From positions 39,694,734 through 39,758,733 of the forward strand of contig NC_091188.1 in assembly GCF_040958095.1 (NCBI RefSeq): 64,000 nucleotides of DNA, read 5' to 3'. Numbering within the stretch: the first letter of the stretch is position 1; each line of letters begins with the position of its first letter. Below are positions 61,401 through 64,000 of the stretch, piece after piece. Made by a program: the position numbers and the translations under genes. The stretch comes from Procambarus clarkii. Taxonomy: Eukaryota > Arthropoda > Malacostraca > Decapoda > Cambaridae. The notes beneath the pieces are model-generated. The model had not been told where the DNA came from. It did not search any database and saw only the letters and a list, made by a program, of their open reading frames with translations.

Positions 61401-64000
61401 AGGGACTCGCCCAGAAATTGGTGTCTCATAGCAACACTGGTTTTATAAATTAGTATTAATAACCTAACCCTGACATAGAAAATTAAAGGAGTGACGACAT
61501 TTTAGTCCGTACTGGACACGAGTCATGATCCAAGGATCAAGTCATGATCCTTGATTAAGGTCCAGGGTAGACCAAAACATTGTTGCTCATTTCATTCATA
61601 TATGTGAATTGGGTTATTTATTTCACCTACATTATTGTGACTTCTTATAAATATTAATAATATTTAACATTAATAAAAAGAAATGGTAGCTAATTTGAAT
61701 CAAAATGAAAACTACTGTATCTTGTTTCACAGGCTTCAGCCCCTGTTCGTGTCCTAATGGTGGAGGAAATATGTGAAGTGTTGTCAACCAACTTTCCAGA
61801 CATGTGGAAGCTTAGTCAAGCATACTTTGGTGGTGAGCTTCTACCTCCAACTGCTCAAGTAGACCACTTCAAACATCCCAGGTGCAAGGTCGGTATACCA
61901 CATTACATTTTATACTTGTTATCCATATATGGTTCTGGTTTCAGAAAACGTATGGTAATTTGGAAGATTTAAAAGAGCCACAATGACCTGAGCCAAGCAT
62001 GCAAACATACAGGAAGCTAGAACAAATCCAAACAGTAAAGAAGAACCCAAGATGGTAAGACAGCTGCCCCACACCAAAAAGAGTCAAACCCTGGACTCCA
62101 ACAGAAAAACGGGATGAGACAAGATGCATCCCAGTAGCCCAGTGAAGCAGCTAAGGGGGCCACCCTGGGAATAGACAGGACATTGACAATGTAGACAGTC
62201 GGAAGAGCAAGACAAACCAGGTTAGCCATGAAGCATCAAAGACTAGCAAGCCCCAGGACAGAACTGGGAGAAAGCAGGAAAACCCACAAAAGAGACAAAC
62301 TCGTTTTGATCAACACCGGAAAAGCCAACACTAAGGTGACCTGAAACAGGTGAAAGGAGGAATCCTACCTAGAAGCCCAGAAGACCTGAAAAAAGGAGGT
62401 GGCTGACCAGCCACATTACGGACCAAAAAGTGCACGAACACAGGACCAGAAGAGAAACTGATCAAGCTGCTCCCCACCTCCTAGGCAAAGGACACAAAAG
62501 GACCGGCATGAACAAAGAGAGGCAGCCCACAGACGAGAGCGAGCACATAGCATCAATTGGAGCATCTGTTGGAGCTGAATGGGACGAAGGATGTTGGGCC
62601 TGACAGAATGTTACCATGGATACTAAAAGAGGGATGTAGAGGCAGTGTGCGACACACTGTGGTATATAACAGGTTATTGAAAACAGGAGAACTACTGAAA
62701 AGTTGGAAGACAGCCAATGTAATCCCAATTTACAAAAAGTGTGACAGGCACTGTGTGTGGCACTGAACTTCATGGTTCACTCAGGCATGTAAGGAGGCAA
62801 AACAATTAAGTACAAGAACATTGAGAAATTACAGAAATAGCCGAATACTAGAGAACCAGGAATGAATACCTCAGAGTGAGGACAGAAGCAGAGAGACAAT
62901 ATGAAAATGACATTGCAAGTAAAGGTAAGACCCAACTAAATCTACTCCACAGCCATATCAGGAGAAAACAGCAGTGAAGGAACAAGTGATGAAACTGAGA
63001 AAATAGAACAAAAACACAGAGAATGACAAGGTGGTGTGTGATGAACTCACCAAGAGATTTCAGGAGGTCTTCACAAGAGAGCAAGGAGAAGTCTCTGTAC
63101 TGAGAGAGGTGGTGGTAAACCAAGCAAGGTGGCGTGTTGAGCTTGAAACCATTGCTCCTTGTATGTGTTACATCTGACCTTTTGAAAAAATAATCAGGAT
63201 CAATCTATTCCAACTTGAGGCAAGAGGCACTGAACTACAGACCAGTTTCCCTAATTTGTGTACCTTGCAAGGTGATGGAGAAGATCGCGAGGAAAATGCT
63301 CGTAGAACATCTGGAGAGAAGGAGCTTTGTAACACACCACCAGCATGGGTCCAGGGATGGTAAATCATGCCTCGCAGGTTTAATTGAATTCTATGACCAG
63401 GCAATAAAAATTAGGCAAGAAAGAGAAGGGTGGGCAGACTGCATTTTGTTAGGCTGTCAGAAACCTTTTGATACAGTATCCCATAAGAGACTGTTACAAA
63501 AGTTGGAGAAACGAGCAGGAATAACATATAAGGTGCTCCAGTGGATAAGGTAGTGTCTTGGCAACAGAAAACATTGAGTTACTGTGAGGAAGACCTGAGA
63601 GTGGCGAGATAGCACCAGCGGAGTCCCACAGGGCTCTGTACTGGAGCCCATCCTGTTTCTGATATACATATGTAAACGATCTTCCAGTGGGTATACTCAT
63701 TCCTCTCAATGTTAGCAGAAAAATTATTTTTCAGAACAATTTTTTTGTGCATGACAGTTAATGCATTAAAATAACCTGTGCAGTTAGGGAATTAAACAAA
63801 TATTTCAATACAGATTTTGTATCATATTTTTGGATGGTTGGCAATTTTTTTTATTGTGATAGAAAATCTTAAAATTGTAGTTACATGTCACAAACTAATT
63901 TTATATAATCTTTTTTTTCAGGAAATGATTCTTGAGCTGCTACATGTATTTAGTGGGTTGATGAGAGGAGCAATAATGCCTCTTTCTCTACACCCAGATG
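40436..64000 (+). CDS. EXOC2: EXOC2/Sec5, exocyst complex subunit, first ten coding exons (gene continues)
   Basis: Sec5 is a subunit of the octameric exocyst, which tethers secretory vesicles to the plasma membrane and is an effector of Ral GTPases. Coding segments: 40463-40577, 40822-40974, 45665-45815, 46526-46721, 48781-48901, 55565-55779, 58412-58527, 59969-60209, 61733-61888 and 63922 to the edge. Together they give 1,543 nt (514 codons plus 1 nt) without stop, all junctions GT-AG with matching phase. Residues 1-89 form the TIG/IPT Ral-binding domain; T10 and R26 occupy the positions of the Ral-contact residues T11 and R27 of the human protein. Residues about 140-400 hold the conserved helical start of the rod ([10 protein letters not shown] type, [41 protein letters not shown]). 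Vertebrate Sec5 has about 924 residues, so roughly 45% is outside. All lesions of the surrounding repeats fall in introns; the gene looks functional. Confidence 0.96.
40463..40577 (+). CDS. EXOC2: EXOC2 coding exon 1 (start codon, TIG domain)
   Basis: An acceptor TTTCTTCCAG at 40,435 precedes 27 untranslated bases and the ATG. The protein begins [39 protein letters not shown], collinear with other Sec5 N-termini (PPLVTGISP..G.P.TKVTI). The donor is GATAG|GTAAATAC; it ends in phase 1. Confidence 0.95.
40822..40974 (+). CDS. EXOC2: EXOC2 coding exon 2 (TIG domain end)
   Basis: The acceptor is CCTTTGTAG. It encodes [20 protein letters not shown], then [24 protein letters not shown]: the second half of the Ral-binding Ig-like fold. 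The donor is AAAG|GTAAAG; phase 1. Confidence 0.95.
40975..42407. other. EXOC2 intron 2, first part; nothing identified with confidence
   Basis: A/T-rich at first; then from about 41,430 a moderately GC-rich stretch with several overlapping open frames (41,593-41,907, 42,017-42,412, 42,097-42,357) that match no family I recognise. They could belong to an old retroelement. The next feature starts at the 5-bp ACAAG flank at 42,403. Confidence 0.4.
42408..44359 (+). mobile_element. Large solo-LTR-like element, copy B (1,952 bp, uninterrupted)
   Basis: It begins TGTGAGAGAGTGTCTCTC and ends ACACCCCACA, with ACAAG directly on both sides (42,403-42,407 and 44,360-44,364): a clean 5-bp target duplication. 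It is collinear with copy A at 16,317-20,070 without the SINE and nested LTR. TATAAATGTG near 43,448 and a GC-rich region at 43,200-43,330 could be promoter parts. TTGGCGACGTA near 44,312 lies inside the unit. It has no coding capacity and lies in an EXOC2 intron in the sense direction. Confidence 0.82.
44386..45418 (-). mobile_element. LINE-C copy, 5'-truncated
   Basis: The minus strand encodes the RT from just before the catalytic motif to the C-terminus. The 3' end at 44,386-44,530 is the GC-rich tail (TTACCTTGAGGTGCTTCCGG, GGCTTAGCGTCCCCGCGGCC) with a repeated ACCTTGAGGTT at its very end. 5'-truncated at about 45,418. Confidence 0.88.
44528..45410 (-). pseudogene. LINE-C reverse transcriptase C-terminal half
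   Basis: Frame 45,410-44,772: [55 protein letters not shown], then [57 protein letters not shown] shift near 44,770 leads to frame 44,710-44,528 with [30 protein letters not shown] fingers and endonuclease are missing. Confidence 0.88.
45665..45815 (+). CDS. EXOC2: EXOC2 coding exon 3
   Basis: The acceptor is TGTTCTAG; the split Gly codon is G|GG. It encodes [20 protein letters not shown], then [36 protein letters not shown] and PLG(L/I).(V/I)E are conserved in Sec5 after the TIG domain. The donor is AATGA|GTGAGT; phase 2. The Tigger terminal repeat begins 13 bases after the exon end. Confidence 0.93.
45828..46400 (-). mobile_element. Tigger/pogo-type DNA transposon remnant, C-terminal transposase and one end
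   Basis: The terminal sequence CAGTGGTACCTTGGTTTTC at 45,828, preceded by TA, is a typical Tigger-like end. The minus strand at about 46,375-46,130 reads [38 protein letters not shown], stop, [10 protein letters not shown]. This resembles the end of Tigger transposases (HP.KA..R....ND.. MSHFR). Stops are present and the other terminal repeat and DDE core were not found. A decayed relic within EXOC2 intron 3. Confidence 0.75.
46526..46721 (+). CDS. EXOC2: EXOC2 coding exon 4
   Basis: The acceptor is TCTCCCACAG. It encodes [65 protein letters not shown]. The (Y/F)LIENH..TSFE.L motif is a Sec5 signature. The donor is CTGAAG|GTATGT; phase 0. Confidence 0.95.
46722..47623. other. EXOC2 intron; no element recognised
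   Basis: AT-rich, with no convincing repeat boundaries or frames. The TA target of the next element lies at 47,622. Confidence 0.45.
47624..47833. mobile_element. Tigger/mariner-type MITE, 210 bp
   Basis: It begins CAGTGGAACTTTGATTAATG and ends ACTCGAGGTTCCACTG, with TA on both sides (47,622-47,623 and 47,834-47,835). CAGTGGAAC/GTTCCACTG are 9-bp perfect ends and the interior is rich in inverted CGCTCG/CGAGCG motifs. No coding. The ends resemble those of the Tigger relic at 45,828 in type but not in exact sequence. Confidence 0.8.
48441..48645 (+). mobile_element. SINE-2, best preserved copy
   Basis: A tRNA-like head of about 80 bp with box B GGTTCGAATCCCGGGTGGGA at 48,503, then AAGGGTTGGGCATATTTCCT, TTCACCTAATGCCTCTGTTC, and an end GGTTGCATCCTGGGTGGGGT with a run of G. 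The same family occurs at 38,085 and 39,190. It is not a functional tRNA gene because the 5' half does not fold as a cloverleaf by eye. Confidence 0.82.
48781..48901 (+). CDS. EXOC2: EXOC2 coding exon 5
   Basis: The acceptor is TTTTTTCAG, directly after an ATT repeat. It encodes [40 protein letters not shown]: a helical, coiled-coil-prone segment at the start of the rod. The donor is TTG|GTGAGT; phase 1. Confidence 0.92.
48902..49263. other. EXOC2 intron; nothing recognised
   Basis: Short intronic stretch before LINE-D; no exon or repeat end was seen other than the start of the LINE-D terminal repeats. Confidence 0.45.
49264..51612 (-). mobile_element. LINE-D, L2/CR1-like non-LTR retrotransposon, 5'-truncated
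   Basis: The minus strand carries one long frame and a 3' tail of about 150 bp. The tail contains an ACGGTC..GACCGT inverted repeat (TTGACGGTCGAGAGACCGTC), duplicated ACCTAAGTGTAATT units, and a terminal pair of GTACAACTAGGTGA repeats at 49,264-49,295. The 5' end lies within the endonuclease at about 51,612, where it abuts LINE-G. It sits in EXOC2 intron 5, antisense. Confidence 0.9.
49412..51592 (-). CDS. LINE-D reverse transcriptase, 726-codon open frame
   Basis: It begins within the last endonuclease motif ([10 protein letters not shown]). A linker rich in Arg/Lys follows ([20 protein letters not shown]), then the [96 protein letters not shown] and catalytic FADDAKIIG. The C-terminus has [35 protein letters not shown], and [20 protein letters not shown]. 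The frame is uninterrupted, but without the rest of the endonuclease it cannot be autonomous. Recent insertion is implied. Confidence 0.9.
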   Translation of the reverse strand: MGKSDHVLLDIKYALRYHLEENGDIETVDKLYLKRGNYGELRNFFNECNWTELLLGREVNEMYAKFLKLYEEGTQTFIPKQRCRTRKQDWFDRNCERARDQKTQKWNQYRKRPNPQTYQRYKDARNNYTAVRREAERNFEKGIADKCKTEPGLFYKFINNKLQVKDNIQRLKMGNRFTENEKEMCETLNEKFQSVFVQNEIFREPDTIRIPENNIERIEVSRVEVENMLKELGRNKAAGPDGVSPWVLRECASELSIPLHLIFQASLCTGIVADVWKQANIVPIYKSGSREDPLNYRPVSLTSVIVKVLEKLIKTKWVEHLERNDIISDRQYGFRSGRSCVSNLLSFYDRATEILQERDGWVDCIYLDLKKAFDRVPHKRLFWKLENIGGVTGKLLSWMKNFLTDRKMRAVIRGNVSEWRNVTSGVPQGSVLAPVMFIVYINDLPVGIQNYMNMFADDAKIIGRIRNLDDCHVLQEDLDKISIWSTTWQMEFNVNKCHVMECGIGEHRPHTTYILCEKSLKNSDKERDLGVVLDRKLSPEDHIKNIVQGAYAMLSNFRIAFKYMDGDILKKLFMTFVRPKLEYAVVVWCPYLKKHINKLEKVQRHATKWLPELKGKSYEERLEALNMPKLEDRRKRGDMITTYKIVTGIDKIDREGFLRPGTSRTRGHRFKLAKHRCRRNIRKFTFANRVVDGWNKLSEKVVEAKTVSSFKALYDKECWEDGTPRA
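51613..53519 (-). mobile_element. LINE-G, related L2/CR1-like element, truncated at both ends
   Basis: A second, distinct element of the same type in the same orientation directly upstream of LINE-D. Its 3' sequence after the coding end (ATATGATAGAGCCCAATAGG, CTCAGGAATCTG) is cut at the LINE-D junction. Its 5' end stops at 53,519 exactly where SINE-1 begins. Related copy: 62,555-63,700. Confidence 0.87.
51634..53519 (-). pseudogene. LINE-G reverse transcriptase, frameshifted
   Basis: Three frames: 53,519-53,281 ([40 protein letters not shown]), 53,306-52,908 ([38 protein letters not shown]) and 52,965-51,634 ([107 protein letters not shown]). Shifts occur near 53,290 and 52,920. Apart from these the copy is well preserved. 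Confidence 0.9.
53520..53785 (+). mobile_element. SINE-1, full-length copy abutting LINE-G
   Basis: Head CTGTGGTGTAGTGGTTAAGA with box A, box B GGTTCATATCCTGG, body TTTACTGGGTGCAAATCCTT, tail core TGTCTGAAATGCTACGCGTA, TAGTGGCTGTAAAAGAATA, end ATATATCAATAATAATAAT. Its 5' end meets the 5' end of LINE-G head to head. It is older than the copy at 31,952, judging by changes in the core. Confidence 0.87.
53786..54171. other. EXOC2 intron; nothing recognised
   Basis: AT-rich; no continuation of LINE-G on the far side of SINE-1 was found, and no exon. Confidence 0.45.
54172..55022 (-). mobile_element. LINE-C copy, old and degraded
   Basis: The minus strand at 54,372-54,172 reads [20 protein letters not shown] and at 54,952-54,750 [20 protein letters not shown], matching the LINE-C at 44.5-45.4 kb ([40 protein letters not shown]). 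Many stops. The tail is missing, so it is truncated at both ends. Confidence 0.82.
55023..55564. other. EXOC2 intron with partial R1-type repeat
   Basis: At 55,330-55,530, GATCACAGATTCCCTGCTC, TAGTAGGCTCTAATTGACTGG, then CAGGGACCCACCAGAATGAG and TTATTACATTCAACACTGG resemble other R1 copies (40,205; 57,900; 61,160). The full repeat structure is unclear. Confidence 0.45.
55565..55779 (+). CDS. EXOC2: EXOC2 coding exon 6 (conserved rod motif)
   Basis: The acceptor is CATTTTTACAG. It encodes [72 protein letters not shown]. This is the most conserved part seen here; RK.(K/R)AD.TRNAL.VL.RF.FLF.LP and GDYD(V/I)VINDY are Sec5 signatures. The donor is TTCCA|GTAAGT; phase 0. Confidence 0.97.
55780..56928. 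other. EXOC2 intron; no element recognised
   Basis: AT-rich; open frames at 56,436-56,815 lack recognisable domains. Ends at the TTAA target of the piggyBac-like MITE. Confidence 0.4.
56933..57822. mobile_element. piggyBac-like non-autonomous element, 890 bp, TTAA target
   Basis: TTAA lies at both ends (56,929-56,932 and 57,823-57,826). The ends CACTTTCGCCCGGGCATGAC and (reverse complement of the right end) CACTTTGGCATGCCCCGCGC share CACTTT(C/G)G. Sub-terminal direct repeats CATGACGCAGCATTGCGTCA occur at about 56,946 and 56,990; each contains the palindrome TGACGCA/TGCGTCA. A short frame from 57,276, [20 protein letters not shown], could be the remnant N-terminus of a transposase (acidic starts are common in piggyBac transposases), but no catalytic domain is present. 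Its GC content is higher than in the flanks. Confidence 0.8.
57827..58411. other. EXOC2 intron with R1-type repeat
   Basis: From about 57,890 to 58,262: a tandem pair CATTTGGGAGCTCTGTCTTG / CATTTGGGGGCTCTATCTGG (58,108 and 58,151), then GGGAGCCATTAGGGCTCACC, CAGAAATTGGCATTTCATTA, ATGCTGG, the shared end of R1. Confidence 0.5.
58412..58527 (+). CDS. EXOC2: EXOC2 coding exon 7
   Basis: The acceptor is TTTTTTTATAG. It encodes [39 protein letters not shown]; (F/Y)Y.EVE.RI..LR..L and the HQK(R/K).IR segment are conserved in Sec5. The donor is ATAAG|GTATGA; phase 2. Confidence 0.94.
58955..59073. mobile_element. Palindromic foldback element, about 119 bp
   Basis: ACCAAACCACACACTAGAAA..GTGAA at the left pairs with TTCACTTTCTAATGTGTGGT..TTGGT at the right. 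The inner part pairs too: AGTCTGTCCTGGACTAGATAAAGGTCCAGGACAGACC, given here as TCTGTCCTGGACT and AGGTCCAGGACAGA. A related but shorter copy lies at 61,490-61,590. There is no coding. Confidence 0.78.
59074..59968. other. EXOC2 intron with a diverged direct repeat
   Basis: Two blocks about 215 bp apart resemble each other: 59,240-59,330 (CGCATGATAATGTTTCAAGT, TTTACCTGGTACACATCATT, ATAACCATATA) and 59,458-59,550 (TGCATGATAATGATTCAATT, TACCTGGTATACCTCATTAC, AACCATATGG). Origin unknown. Confidence 0.5.
59969..60209 (+). CDS. EXOC2: EXOC2 coding exon 8
   Basis: The acceptor is TATTTGCAG. It encodes [36 protein letters not shown], then a low-complexity linker ([15 protein letters not shown]) and [21 protein letters not shown] is a Sec5 hallmark; the linker is variable between species. 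The donor GGCAG|GTTAAT is weaker than consensus, but the phase (0) fits the next exon. Confidence 0.9.
60210..61489. other. EXOC2 intron; microsatellite and R1 repeat
   Basis: A CTAT/CCAT-type microsatellite lies at 60,480-60,590. From 61,160 to 61,445 the sequence resembles R1 (GTTTGTTTTGTTTCCCTGAC, TTTCTGGTGCCTTTCTC, GGGAGCCATAAGGGACTCGC, AGAAATTGGTGTCTCAT). No exon was seen. Confidence 0.5.
61490..61590. mobile_element. Short palindromic element related to 58,955
   Basis: TTTTAGTCCGTACTGGAC ... GATCCTTGATTAAGGTCCAG, GGTAGACCAAAACATTGTTG matches the inner portion of the foldback element at 58,955-59,073. It contains a further internal palindrome, CATGATCCAAGGATCAAGTC near 61,525. Confidence 0.6.
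61733..61888 (+). CDS. EXOC2: EXOC2 coding exon 9
   Basis: The acceptor is GTTTCACAG. It encodes [54 protein letters not shown].(F/M)WKL...Y..G.L is conserved. The donor AAG|GTCGGT is weak. An upstream CCCAG|GTGCAA at 61,880 is possible but would break the phase with exon 10. Confidence 0.9.
61889..62554. other. EXOC2 intron; nothing recognised
   Basis: Purine-rich plus strand with no recognised repeat family; open frames on the minus strand look incidental. Confidence 0.4.
62555..63700 (+). mobile_element. LINE-G fragment, rearranged order
   Basis: Plus-strand RT pieces: 62,557-62,750 ([38 protein letters not shown]), then 62,800-63,110 (an upstream part: [40 protein letters not shown]), then 63,215-63,690 ([71 protein letters not shown] in a shifted frame). 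The middle piece belongs before the first in the intact element, so the copy is shuffled. The catalytic Asp of the palm motif reads G (LGCQKPFD for LDCWKAFD). Confidence 0.8.
63922..64000 (+). CDS. EXOC2: EXOC2 coding exon 10 (cut by window edge)
   Basis: The acceptor is TTTTTTTTCAG. It encodes [26 protein letters not shown]. The (M)I.E(V/L)(M/L)H..(V/S)..L.RGA(L/I)(L/M)PLS pattern is conserved in Sec5. It continues past the window end. Confidence 0.94.

Noticed and set aside
61880..61888. Alternative EXOC2 exon 9 donor CCCAG|GTGCAAG
   Set aside because: Using it would put exon 10 out of frame; the donor at 61,889 keeps the phase and the conserved sequence.

Overview
This is a repeat-rich animal nuclear genome window. 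Host genes are split by GT-AG introns, and most of the DNA is mobile-element sequence. The exon sequences and the repeat families (tRNA-derived SINEs, several Jockey/CR1-type LINE families, DIRS-like and Tigger remnants) suggest an arthropod, most likely a decapod crustacean such as a crayfish or lobster. That placement rests on recognition of the repeats and is not proven here.

Two host genes are supported. (1) On the minus strand, four exons (26,515 down to 20,257) form the 5' part of a type II membrane protein with an FkbM-methyltransferase-like domain, resembling Drosophila Star. All exon phases agree, and the 3' end was not found. (2) On the plus strand, ten coding exons from 40,463 to the window edge encode the first 514 residues of the exocyst subunit EXOC2/Sec5, beginning with its Ral-binding TIG/IPT domain. 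The gene continues beyond the window.

Layout: 1-5.9 kb holds LINE-B tails, a truncated LINE-B copy, a minisatellite and a LINE-C fragment. 5.87-9.17 kb is a LINE-A copy with an intact 931-codon EN-RT frame. 9.17-15.8 kb is an RTE-like element split by a LINE-B copy that itself carries a solo LTR. 16.3-20.07 kb is a solo-LTR-like element containing another solo LTR and a SINE. 20.2-26.5 kb is the Star-like gene, with a minisatellite, LINE and SINE pieces and a 51-bp-arm hairpin in its introns. 26.7-28.4 kb is a LINE-B copy with a foreign LINE 3' end in it. 29.2-37.4 kb is a nested LINE-B pair, tail to tail, forming an inverted repeat of more than 3 kb. 37.4-40.4 kb holds MITE, SINE-2 and DIRS-like fragments. 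40.4-64 kb is EXOC2, whose introns hold a second copy of the large LTR, LINE-C, a Tigger remnant, two stacked L2/CR1-like LINEs, a piggyBac-like MITE and foldback elements.

The most distinctive signal is a 3' tail core shared by LINE-A, LINE-B and the tRNA-derived SINE-1: TGCCCGAAACGC-N3-GCGTANTAGTGGC. Its ACGC/GCGT arms can pair around a variable 3-nt loop. This is what would be expected if the SINE borrows the LINE's reverse-transcriptase recognition tail.
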